Below are positions 1 through 6,417 of a stretch of DNA of 64,000 bases, piece after piece. Position 1 is the first letter of the stretch. Every line of letters begins with the position of its first letter. Under the pieces are notes generated by a model. That model worked only from the letters and a program-made list of their open reading frames with translations. It was not told the origin of the DNA and searched no databases. The translations under genes and the position numbers were made by a program. The stretch is from Chromatiales bacterium (lineage in GTDB: Bacteria; Pseudomonadota; Gammaproteobacteria; Chromatiales; Chromatiaceae), in NCBI GenBank assembly GCA_028280505.1, contig JANQLO010000006.1, forward strand, positions 1-64,000, in the 5' to 3' direction.

Positions 1-1
1 C

Positions 2-592
2 GGCGCGCGCGTTTGGGATGCCGAGCGGCTGCCGTTCGGGGAACTCAACGTGCAGACCGGGCACGTCACTTTACCGCTCAGGTTTCCGGGGCAGTACTAT
101 GATGAAGAATCCGGGCTGCATTACAACTACTTCAGGGATTACGATCCAAGCACGGGAAGATACGTCCAAAGCGATCCGATTGGGCTGGCCGGCGGGCTGA
201 ATACCTACGCGTATGTGGCGGGAAACCCTCTAAGATACATCGATCCTCGCGGGCTTGATTTGATCTGTGGCCCAGGATACATCGACATCAGCGGTCCGGG
301 CGGCGGTGTGGCGAACTGCGTGCCCAACCATAAACCAAACGAAAGCGCTTGTTTTGCTGAGGAATGCAAGATGTACCCTCCGGCATTCAACTCGTCATGT
401 ATGGATATCTGCATGGAACGAGAGCTTGCCCAATGCTTCACGCCTTCTCCCTCCCCAAAGGGGTGGACGAACTCGATGACCGGAGGGGTCTCGGCAGCGT
501 GCGCGACTGCAGCGACAATCACTTGTACTGCGCAATGTAACGAGGAAATTTGTGATAAGAATGGTGGTGGAGAAAACTGTGCGTGCGAATAA
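2..592 (+). CDS. RHS repeat-associated core, C-terminal end with cysteine-rich toxin tip (5' partial)
   Basis: The reading frame is open from the first bases of the window, so only the last 196 residues of a large RHS protein are seen. The conserved RHS core is clear: an RFPGQYYDEESGLHYNYFRD-type stretch, then YDPSTGRY, QSDPIGLAGG, LNTYAYVAGNPL and the closing DPRGL. In the family, sequence after this motif is the polymorphic toxin tip, often released by self-cleavage inside the RHS shell. Here the tip is about 111 residues and holds 13 cysteines (CFAEEC, CMDIC, CTAQC, CAC), and I recognise no toxin domain in it. Delivery by a type VI or similar system is typical of the family but unproven here. 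A small secreted protein starts 2 bases after the stop and is the obvious immunity candidate. Confidence 0.85.
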   Translation, partial: GARVWDAERLPFGELNVQTGHVTLPLRFPGQYYDEESGLHYNYFRDYDPSTGRYVQSDPIGLAGGLNTYAYVAGNPLRYIDPRGLDLICGPGYIDISGPGGGVANCVPNHKPNESACFAEECKMYPPAFNSSCMDICMERELAQCFTPSPSPKGWTNSMTGGVSAACATAATITCTAQCNEEICDKNGGGENCACE

Positions 593-593
593 A

Positions 594-935
594 ATGAAGA
601 CGTTGGCAGCCGTAACTCTGCTGTCGCTGATGATATCGCCTTTCGGTGCTGGATTGGCTGGAGGGGGCTTTGTCCTGAAACCCAACTTCACAATTGAAGG
701 TGGTAGTTACCGAGAGACCTTGGTGTTCATATCTGGTCTGGCTTATGCCATTAGTCAATATGAACGTAATCTTGCGGGCCAGCATCTTGAATCTAGCTAT
801 TGTCTGAAAGGGGAGCCGGTTACCTCGAAGCTGTTGGTCGATTTGCTGAACGAAACGCTTTCGGGAACAGTGACTCCAGAGTTGGCGACTGACTCGCTTT
901 TTCAACAGTTGAGTCGGCGGTTTCCTTGTAGTTAG
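594..935 (+). CDS. Small exported Rap1a/Tai-like protein, candidate immunity protein
   Basis: The 113-residue product starts 1 base after the RHS stop codon (ATG at 594). An upstream in-frame start at 552 would overlap the RHS gene and is less likely, because the ATG at 594 begins a clean signal peptide (MKTLAAVTLLSLMISPFG, then AGLAGG). The mature part has the layout of Rap1a/Tai immunity proteins: a helix with GLAYAISQYERNLAG, a central SYCLKGEPVTSKLLVDLL segment (Cys, then a V-T-x-x-x-L-V helix), and a terminal RRFPC cysteine close to the end. In that family two cysteines bracket the domain and the proteins neutralise periplasmic effectors. Pairing with the cysteine-rich RHS tip just upstream is inference from position. 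Confidence 0.55.
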   Translation: MKTLAAVTLLSLMISPFGAGLAGGGFVLKPNFTIEGGSYRETLVFISGLAYAISQYERNLAGQHLESSYCLKGEPVTSKLLVDLLNETLSGTVTPELATDSLFQQLSRRFPCS

Positions 936-960
936 AGGCGTTACGTAAAACGGATTGGAC

Positions 961-1015
961 GCGCTAGGCGTATTTTTGCCGCTTGGCTGCGTCTTGCCTC
1001 AGATTCTGTTGCAAC
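961..1015 (+). repeat. Hairpin-bearing intergenic repeat, copy A
   Basis: A 55-bp segment begins with CTAGGCG-type sequence and ends in GCAAC. A second copy of exactly the same length lies at 1273-1327, and an ungapped comparison by eye gives 38 of 55 identities. Both copies can fold their first half into a hairpin (here CTAGGCG with CGCTTGG, using G-U pairs). It sits 25 bases after the Rap1a-like gene. It may be a residue of the recombination that places RHS tips in tandem. Confidence 0.45.
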
Positions 1016-1068
1016 TCGCTGGCGTCGTGTCTAGATGGTTGTAACGAACCAGAGGATGGTTGTGAGCA

Positions 1069-1245
1069 ATGAAGCTAATTGCAACGATTCTTTTTGGTGC
1101 TGGCCTTTTTGGTGCGATAGCTCTAGTTAGAGGTATCTCACTTGGTCAGGATATCGACCCAAGTTATGTGGCAATACTTGCGCTTGTCGCTGTGGTTGCA
1201 GGTATTTGGCTGTTTATTTTGAGAAAACGCGACGGTGAATTATGA
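1069..1245 (+). CDS. Small two-helix membrane protein (58 aa)
   Basis: The ATG at 1069 opens a 58-residue frame ending at 1245. The product has two hydrophobic helices (roughly residues 3-20, LIATILFGAGLFGAIALV, and 33-51, YVAILALVAVVAGIWLFIL) joined by a short polar loop (RGISLGQDIDPS), and a positively charged end (RKRDGEL). I do not recognise the family. It lies between two RHS tips, where immunity genes or their remnants are expected, so a membrane-located immunity role is possible. Because it is short, chance cannot be fully excluded, but the clean two-helix topology favours a real gene. Confidence 0.45.
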   Translation: MKLIATILFGAGLFGAIALVRGISLGQDIDPSYVAILALVAVVAGIWLFILRKRDGEL

Positions 1246-1272
1246 GGAAGCCCAAGTAAGCTAGCCGAAGTT

Positions 1273-1327
1273 GCACTAGGCGCTTTTTCGGCGTCTAGCC
1301 GTATCGTACCTCGGATTCCCTCGCAAC
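1273..1327 (+). repeat. Hairpin-bearing intergenic repeat, copy B
   Basis: This is the second copy of the 55-bp element at 961-1015. Its hairpin is better formed: CTAGGCGC pairs with GCGTCTAG (8 pairs, one G-U) around a TTTTTCG loop. Pairing is kept in both copies although the arms differ, which suggests the structure matters. The displaced RHS tip starts 57 bases further on. Confidence 0.45.
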
Positions 1328-1384
1328 CCTCTGACCCTCTTATAAATTCACTACGATCCACCCCGATCCGAATAGCCAACTTCA

Positions 1385-1924
1385 GACTACAACTACTCCA
1401 GGGATTACGATCCAACAACAGGCAGGTATATACAATCTGACCCCATCGGGCTCGACGGTGGGCTTAACACCTACCTGTACGCAAACGCTAATCCTCTAAG
1501 GTTCATTGACCCCAATGGTTTACGAGTTGTAGGCCATCCGGGCAAGGCTCACGTGAGCGAAGGGGTTGGGCAAGGAGGTCGTGTAGGCTTCTTTGGGTGC
1601 TTGGGCGGTTGCGCTAGTTACACTCAAGGGGACGGCAATGCTCAAGGAAGTGTTTCTCCCACATTGGGAGGTGGCTTTATGTTGTGCCCGTCAAAGCCCG
1701 AGCCTAAAAACCAGTGCGAAGATGATGAATCCAAGCTGCCGGAAGGGTCATGCGGAATCTATGACCCAAATTGTGACAACAACATGCAGCCCGGTATTTC
1801 TTTTACCAGAGGTGGAGCTGGTATCGGTTTTCAGAGGAATCTCGATGGCACGTATTGTATTTTGATCGGTCCCTTTGTGAGCGCCCCATTGGTGTCTCCC
1901 ACGGTAAACATGGGGGGGCTGTAG
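1385..1924 (+). pseudogene. Displaced RHS C-terminal tip (orphan toxin cassette)
   Basis: Without any start codon or upstream RHS repeats, this frame enters the RHS core at [15 protein letters not shown], then gives [22 protein letters not shown] and the closing DPNGL, followed by a different tip of about 130 residues. The DNA of the core closely resembles that at 121-243, so the junction is at the conserved RHS core. The tip is glycine-rich with several cysteines ([26 protein letters not shown]) and ends [18 protein letters not shown]. No toxin family is recognised. RHS loci commonly carry such displaced orphan tips downstream of the expressed gene; they can be brought into use by recombination. 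It is silent as it stands unless read from an internal start such as the GTG at 1553. Confidence 0.7.
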
Positions 1925-1925
1925 A

Positions 1926-2171
1926 GTGATTTTGGCGAAAATGGTTTTCCTGTTGGCTTTTGTTGCATCTTTTATTTACTTCTTCATGGGCTTGGCAGCG
2001 TATGGTCATAGAGGCAGTCCAAAAAGGCCCGAACAGAGTTGGGCGCTTTCTCCTGTATGGGCATTCTTTCCACACATCTACAACGACGCGGGAAAACGCC
2101 TTTGCCGAAAAGGTAAAATCTGGTTCTGGGTTGCAACTGTTTCAACAGCTATTTGGTTGATCTTAGATTGA
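1926..2171 (+). CDS. Small membrane protein, candidate immunity partner of the orphan RHS tip
   Basis: An 81-residue frame starts with GTG 1 base after the orphan tip's stop codon; an ATG at 1941 is an alternative start. The product has an N-terminal transmembrane helix (MVFLLAFVASFIYFFMGLAAY), a basic middle (HRGSPKRPEQSW, then KRLCRKGK) and a C-terminal hydrophobic helix (IWFWVATVSTAIWLIL). No family is recognised. Its position immediately after an RHS tip is that of the cognate immunity gene, and two membrane helices would suit protection at the inner membrane. It is followed by a good intrinsic terminator at 2227-2259. Confidence 0.55.
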   Translation: MILAKMVFLLAFVASFIYFFMGLAAYGHRGSPKRPEQSWALSPVWAFFPHIYNDAGKRLCRKGKIWFWVATVSTAIWLILD

Positions 2172-2226
2172 GTCAGTTCCCATGAATCTTCTGTCTTCCG
2201 AGTCTGCCCTTGTTAGCTGACCTTCC

Positions 2227-2259
2227 AACGCCTCGCTCATGACATGAGCGGGGCGTTTT
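2227..2259 (+). terminator. Rho-independent terminator after the RHS region
   Basis: A 14-bp stem (AACGCCTCGCTCAT pairing with ATGAGCGGGGCGTT, one G-U) around a GAC loop is followed by TTTT. It ends the plus-strand RHS/immunity region. Confidence 0.85.
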
Positions 2260-2358
2260 GGTTATTTCAGGCCTTCTCCACGGTCAACGCCAAGCTGCTG
2301 CAAAGGAGACAGACTCACTTTTGTAGGATTTCTCATGCCAAGGGTGGGCAGAGTTGTT

Positions 2359-2484
2359 CTACCCAATTAAAATACTGTCTTCTTTTCCTCCTTCGAATAA
2401 ATCGGGGTGTACCTTTATCGCATTGCTCTTTTGCCAGTGTTTCGGATTTGGTGTCCAATCGCCTTCACCGAAGAACTGCGCCAT
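2359..2484 (-). pseudogene. Short frame after ccdA, possible toxin remnant
   Basis: An ATG at 2484 overlaps the ccdA stop codon (ATGA arrangement typical of ccdAB) and opens MAQF, the usual CcdB start. The frame then diverges and stops after 41 residues at 2359. A functional CcdB is about 100 residues, and I find no continuation in other frames. It is either a decayed toxin or a chance short frame; the antitoxin therefore looks orphaned. Confidence 0.25.
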
Positions 2485-2729
2485 CAAAACTCCCGAAACT
2501 CGTCGCCAAAACAGCCGTTTGCTTCAATGAAATCGTTGTAAGCTCGAATCGCCACTTTATTTGCTGCGGTCCATTTTTCCATCTCAGCTTCAACCAGTTG
2601 GCTTTCCAGTGCTTGTTCAAGGGTTGCAGAAAGATTGATTTTCAACGCCCGTGTTTTGGTCAGTAGGTCGCTGTTTACGCAGAGATTTATGGAATCCTTC
2701 GGGGCACTTTCGTCGAAAAAGCGGTGCAT
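2484..2729 (-). CDS. ccdA: CcdA-family antitoxin
   Basis: The 81-residue product has the CcdA layout: an N-terminal ribbon-helix-helix (DSINLCVNSDLLTKTRALKI), the INLSATLEQALE helix, and a C-terminal toxin-binding arm rich in acidic and aromatic residues (NDFIEANGCFGDEFREF). The DEFR-F ending is characteristic. CcdA neutralises the gyrase poison CcdB and represses its own operon as the CcdAB complex. Here the toxin position downstream holds only a 41-residue frame, so it appears to be a solitary antitoxin, which could protect against CcdB from elsewhere. It lies on the same strand as hipBA, 190 bases further downstream. Confidence 0.8.
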   Translation of the reverse strand: MHRFFDESAPKDSINLCVNSDLLTKTRALKINLSATLEQALESQLVEAEMEKWTAANKVAIRAYNDFIEANGCFGDEFREF

Positions 2730-2919
2730 ATTGGCCTCAAGCGAGTGGCAGAACGTTGATACGCATAACTATGTGCAGCGTAATGCATTTGACGAGGCGG
2801 TCAACGCGATCGCCTTGGGTATCGTTCGCCCTCAACATAACTCTCAGTCAAGTTGCGGGATAGAGCCGTCGGCCGTAACGCTGAGTCACCGGTTGATCAC
2901 TCACGCTATCCCTTTGGAT

Positions 2920-4227
2920 TCACGTGAAGAGCGATTGACGGAAGGCCTTTTCGATCCGGTCGGCATCATGCTTGGAGACATTTGCCGATTTAGCATGTTG
3001 CTGCCAGTTCTTTACCGCACCGGTAACCTCGCGTAGCAGTGTCATCGTCTTGGCCTTCTTGAGGCCGCCGATTGCCGCGAAGGCAATGAGATTGTCGATG
3101 TCGAAGTCGTCGCGTTTTCCGTTCAGGCTCATCTGGTGCCGATGGGTCCAGGCACCGCTTGGGTTGTGGGAATAGGCGATATCGAATGCGGGCGACAGGC
3201 GCCACAGGCCTTGTTTGTTCATGAGGAAGGCGATGTTCTTTACATGATCGTCCTGGTTGCGGGCGAGGATATTGAAGAAGGCGCGGCGAATCTGTTGATC
3301 GATATCGTCCGCCGGTAGCGACAGGCGCCGGATGGTCTGGACGGCTTGTTCATAGGCATAGGCACCGGCCTGATTGAAGTCGAAGTGCATCATGGCGCCG
3401 AGCGACTGCATATGCAGTTTGTCGCCGTCGTCGCTGCGATCGAAGCGTCGGGTCATGAAATGCGCGCGGCCGCCTTCTTCGTGCAGGCGGCAAGTTGTCA
3501 TGACGATGCCGGCCTCACGCGCCATCAGATGGTAGGCGTATTCGATACGGCCGAAACCTTGCGGATCGGCCAGCTCCTTGTCGCGATTGCCGTGTACGCC
3601 ATCGAACTTCATCAGCCAATGGCTGAAGCCTTTCCCGGCCGGTGCCTGGCCCGAGCGGAACTCACCGGTCTTCTCGTTCCACGCGAGCACCGCCTTGGCT
3701 CTGGCGCCGCCGGCGGAGGTGCCGACCCGAAGGATGTCCTCGATGGCGCGTCGATCGTCCGGGCCGGTGAACTTGCCCTTGAGGCTGATGCGATCGTCCA
3801 GCACGCGGTTGGCGAGCTTGACCAAGGCATCGATATCGATCTTGTGTGCCTTAGACGGCGCACCCACCAGCAGGGGTTTGAATTCGAGTGCGCCCATGCC
3901 GCGCGTACCGGTGTAGCAGAGTCTTTCCACCGGGTTGAGGCTGCCGGGCGCGCGACCCTGGCTGGCAAGCCAGGCATCGATCAATCGATTGCCGAACTTG
4001 TCGGGCAAGGAATCGGCCACAAGACCGGGTAGGCCATGGAAGGTCTCGCGGGCGAGGGTGGGGAACTCATAGGGCGCCTCCTGCAAGGGCATGGTCAGCG
4101 GTGCGACGTCGATACGAGAACCGGCGAACTCGGGCGTGTATTGAAAGACGCCGAGTTCACGATCGGGCACCCAGGTGACCGCGCCGATATCGCTACCCCA
4201 GAGCAAGACACGGGCAGTCGTGCTCAT
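2920..4227 (-). CDS. hipA: HipA-family serine/threonine kinase toxin
   Basis: At 435 residues this is full length for HipA. The N-terminal domain has the short-chain feature (WVPDRELGVFQYTPEF, PYEFPTLARETFHGLPGLVADSLPDKFGNRLIDAWL). The kinase core follows: the GTSAGGARAKAVLAW loop that binds ATP, HWLMKFDG, MTRRFDR, the catalytic segment FNILARNQDDHVKNIAFL (D-x-x-x-K-N type), and the metal-binding LSPAFDIAYS. Active HipA phosphorylates glutamyl-tRNA synthetase in Escherichia coli and induces growth arrest; the target here is unknown. The catalytic residues look intact. It overlaps hipB by 4 bases and is co-transcribed with it from the operator region upstream. Confidence 0.93.
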   Translation of the reverse strand: MSTTARVLLWGSDIGAVTWVPDRELGVFQYTPEFAGSRIDVAPLTMPLQEAPYEFPTLARETFHGLPGLVADSLPDKFGNRLIDAWLASQGRAPGSLNPVERLCYTGTRGMGALEFKPLLVGAPSKAHKIDIDALVKLANRVLDDRISLKGKFTGPDDRRAIEDILRVGTSAGGARAKAVLAWNEKTGEFRSGQAPAGKGFSHWLMKFDGVHGNRDKELADPQGFGRIEYAYHLMAREAGIVMTTCRLHEEGGRAHFMTRRFDRSDDGDKLHMQSLGAMMHFDFNQAGAYAYEQAVQTIRRLSLPADDIDQQIRRAFFNILARNQDDHVKNIAFLMNKQGLWRLSPAFDIAYSHNPSGAWTHRHQMSLNGKRDDFDIDNLIAFAAIGGLKKAKTMTLLREVTGAVKNWQQHAKSANVSKHDADRIEKAFRQSLFT

Positions 4228-4583
4228 GTGTCGTCCTTGTCGTCACCCCAGGCCCAGGGCTCGGCCACCTTGGACTTTCGACTGGCCCGGCGGCGTTGCT
4301 TGCCCGCCTGCTTCGCGCGTTCGACAGGCCGCACGCTGGGATCGGGCAACAGTGCGGCCAGATGATTCGCCAGGCCCAAGGCCTGCATCACCCGAATAAA
4401 GGAATCGAGCGAAATGCCCTTGCCGTCCGCGATGCGGGTCATGGTGCTGCGCGACACGCCGGCCGCCTTGGCGAGATCGGCCTGGCTGATGTTCTTGCTC
4501 AGGCGGATCTGTTCCAGCTTCTTCCCTAGTTGTTCCGCGATGGTGTTGCTGGGTAATGCGGAGAAATCTTCGTAAATGCTCAT
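4224..4583 (-). CDS. hipB: HipB-family XRE antitoxin/repressor
   Basis: The 119-residue protein has a central helix-turn-helix of the XRE type (LGKKLEQIRLSKNISQADLA, then AAGVSRSTMTRIADGKGISLDSFIRVMQALGLA), which binds the hip operators. It continues into a basic tail (RAKQAGKQRRRASRKSKVAEPWAWGDDKDD) longer than in E. coli HipB. In E. coli HipB it is the very C-terminus that is important for Lon turnover and HipA contact. The start at 4583 is close to the operator repeats. The gene precedes and overlaps hipA with an ATGA junction. Confidence 0.9.
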   Translation of the reverse strand: MSIYEDFSALPSNTIAEQLGKKLEQIRLSKNISQADLAKAAGVSRSTMTRIADGKGISLDSFIRVMQALGLANHLAALLPDPSVRPVERAKQAGKQRRRASRKSKVAEPWAWGDDKDDT

Positions 4584-4642
4584 ATTTGATGCATTGAATG
4601 CTTCTAAAATAGCTATGCTGCAAATTATAGGCGTTATCGTGA

Positions 4643-4707
4643 TAATGCATTAATTTAATGCGTTATTATTTATGCACAATATTAAGAAAAAACAAGATAA
4701 TGCATTA
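4643..4707 (-). promoter_or_regulatory. Candidate HipB operator array
   Basis: Three near-palindromic decamers of the form TAATGCRTTA occur at 4643-4652, 4656-4665 and 4698-4707. A weaker version, TGATGCATTG, is at 4587-4596 by the hipB start codon. The first two are separated by 3 bases (13 bp centre to centre). The stretch is very AT-rich compared with its surroundings and lies immediately upstream of hipB. Repeated palindromes bound by HipB dimers are the known autoregulation mode of hipBA, although the E. coli motif is different. Assignment to this HipB is inference. Confidence 0.6.
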
Positions 4708-5107
4708 AAAATACTGCTTTAGCTCAGTATGGAGGAGAGCAAAGGGGAGTGCGCGGTGTCGACTTGGAAGTCTCGAGCTGTCGGTTGAGATCTTGGGCGC
4801 AGATCCCGGCTTACTGTTCGGTGTCGGTTGGATCAATCCGGCTGAGGTAGTTTGGCGATGTGTTTATGCGGGTGCGGAACAGCTGCTTTCGCGACCAAAG
4901 TCGATGCTCACGCTCTTGTTTTGATGGCCTTTTCGTCAAACTGATGATTGTCGGATAATCGAGCGGACTCTATGTAAGATCAATGTCTTACGAGCTGTAT
5001 AACGGTTTACATCCCAGGTATGTCCAGATGCAAAGGGATGTCTTTGGGGAATACTTGGAAGTGAGCAAAACCTCATCCAGTCCACGGTACTAAGGATAGG
5101 GAAGGGT
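4708..5107. other. Intergenic stretch without a recognisable gene
   Basis: I see no credible coding frame here on either strand. A TAGCTCAGT string near 4720 resembles a tRNA D-arm but no acceptor stem can be formed around it. The right part leads into an IS3 transposase relic, so this may be decayed mobile DNA. Confidence 0.4.
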
Positions 5108-5210
5108 CACTATGACTGGTTGACACAGTATCTGTTCAAATCCATCGCCGAGGTCTAGACATTCGCGACACGCTGACTATGGACCTACGACAACGAATGG
5201 CCCGATACAG
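5108..5210 (+). pseudogene. Relic of an IS3-family transposase (orfB C-terminal fragment)
   Basis: Read in frame from 5108, the DNA gives HYDWLTQYLFKSIAEV, a stop, TFATR, a stop, then LWTYDNEWP. This matches the end of IS3-group orfB proteins, where this segment reads roughly YDWL...F.S..E....A..WL..YN.ERP. Two in-frame stops show decay, and no other part of the element or its inverted repeats is visible. It marks past insertion in this accessory region. Confidence 0.6.
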
Positions 5211-5315
5211 TTTTCCACCGTTTTTCCACCGACTTAAACACAATATCTTGTGGTTGAGTATCCTTAGTTTAAATATATACTGTGTATTGTAGAGTAAGGT
5301 TATGAGGGCAATACC

Positions 5316-5468
5316 GTGGCTAGCAAAAACAGTCATACCGGGCATCGCAGCTCGAAAACCGGGCAGTTCGTGACGGAGAAGTTCGCGAAGCGACATCCGG
5401 CAACGACGCAGAAAGAATCGATCCCCAATCCGGGGCGTGGCGATACCGGGCGTGGTAGAAGGAAATAG
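5316..5468 (+). CDS. Small basic protein (50 aa)
   Basis: A GTG at 5316 begins a 50-residue frame reading MASKNSHTGHRSSKTGQFVT, then EKFAKRHPATTQKESIPNPG, then RGDTGRGRRK. The pattern S-K-T-G-Q-F-V-T, then H-P-x-T-T-x-x-E, recalls short conserved proteins of the form GRFVT..YA..HP.TT..E found beside defence or plasmid genes. I cannot name the family. It ends 42 bases before the nuclease-like gene at 5511 and may be its operon partner. An AT-rich stretch (TTTAAATATATACTGT, about 5267-5282) upstream could supply the promoter. Confidence 0.5.
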   Translation: MASKNSHTGHRSSKTGQFVTEKFAKRHPATTQKESIPNPGRGDTGRGRRK

Positions 5469-5510
5469 CCCGCGACTTAGCTAAATTCTTAGTATTCGGG
5501 CCATCAGATA

Positions 5511-6398
5511 ATGACCAGGCGGATTTCCACGTCCCAGCTTCGCAGCAAAATTCGGCAAGCCGAGCAAAAGCGTCGGCAGGCGATCAACCGCTACAACCAG
5601 GCTGTCAGGACCTATAACCAGAAGCTGAACCGGGCGATCAATCAGTACAACCAGGAAGCCCGCGCGCACAACGCGCGGCTACGCGCTAACCGGCATAAGC
5701 TCACAAGTGCACTGAACCGCCTCAAGTCCCTGAGCACGGCCAACACCACACGCCACGTGACATTCCGCACGTCCGTCACCAATCTGCACGAGCGCTATAC
5801 TCGGTTTGAGGAACATTCCGCCCCGCGCTACGAGGATACGGCGAACGCACATATCGTCGATCTTGTGGACCGGGAGGATGCAAACAACCTCGACGTCATG
5901 AACGCACTGTTATCCGATGAGGATACAAGCAAGCATGAACAATTCGAGATTGAAGGCACAACAATCGGCACGGAGCTGACGAGAATTTCCCCGGACCTGG
6001 ATGCTCGCTGGAAGGGCGCAATCTTTTCGCTGAACCCGCATAACCCCGATGCCGCCCGCCACTTCTGCACCAGTGCGCGAGAGATATTCACGCAAGTCCT
6101 GGAAACGAAAGCACCCGATGATGAGGTGCTGGCCACCCTGCCCGGCTGTGACCGGACAGACCAGGGCAAACCGACCCGCCGGTCAAAGATTCGCTACTTC
6201 CTGTACCGGCGCGGATTGAACGACAGCTATCTGGAAGAATTTGTCGAACAGGACATGGAAAACATCGTCCAGCTGTTTCGGGTATTCAACGATGGCACGC
6301 ATGGCAGCGCCGGGACGTTCACCTATCCACAGTTGGTTTCGATCAAAAGGCGTGTTGAGGATGGGATTTCTTTCTTGGCGAACATCATAGGAACTTGA
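5511..6398 (+). CDS. Putative pPIWI-associated nuclease-domain protein
   Basis: The 295-residue product has a long N-terminal helical region with alternating basic and aromatic residues (about residues 5-80, repeated Q-x-Y-N-Q motifs such as RYNQAVRTYNQKLNRAINQY), likely a coiled coil. The C-terminal domain (about 165-293) carries SLNPHNPDAARHFCTSAREI, PTRRSKIRYFLYRRG, FVEQDMENIVQLFRVFNDGT, HGSAGTF and VEDGISFLANI. This conserved block resembles the family annotated as predicted pPIWI-associating nuclease; I recall the family from its motifs and cannot confirm it here. No PIWI or RE-type partner is in the window. The neighbouring IS and the giant nuclease-TPR protein place it in a defence-like region. 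No clear ribosome site precedes the ATG. Confidence 0.55.
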   Translation: MTRRISTSQLRSKIRQAEQKRRQAINRYNQAVRTYNQKLNRAINQYNQEARAHNARLRANRHKLTSALNRLKSLSTANTTRHVTFRTSVTNLHERYTRFEEHSAPRYEDTANAHIVDLVDREDANNLDVMNALLSDEDTSKHEQFEIEGTTIGTELTRISPDLDARWKGAIFSLNPHNPDAARHFCTSAREIFTQVLETKAPDDEVLATLPGCDRTDQGKPTRRSKIRYFLYRRGLNDSYLEEFVEQDMENIVQLFRVFNDGTHGSAGTFTYPQLVSIKRRVEDGISFLANIIGT

Positions 6399-6417
6399 TC
6401 ATCTGCAGTAGTTCAGA

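Noticed and set aside
961..1327. Integron attC sites for the 55-bp hairpin repeats
   Set aside because: Ends GTTGC/GCAAC recall attC cores, but the RYYYAAC…GTTRRRY order is not met and no integrase is present.
4715..4735. TAGCTCAGT string resembling a tRNA D-arm
   Set aside because: No acceptor stem, anticodon arm or T-arm can be built around it.
5136..5396. 86-aa minus-strand frame
   Set aside because: It lies opposite the IS3 relic and the small 50-aa gene and reads as their shadow.
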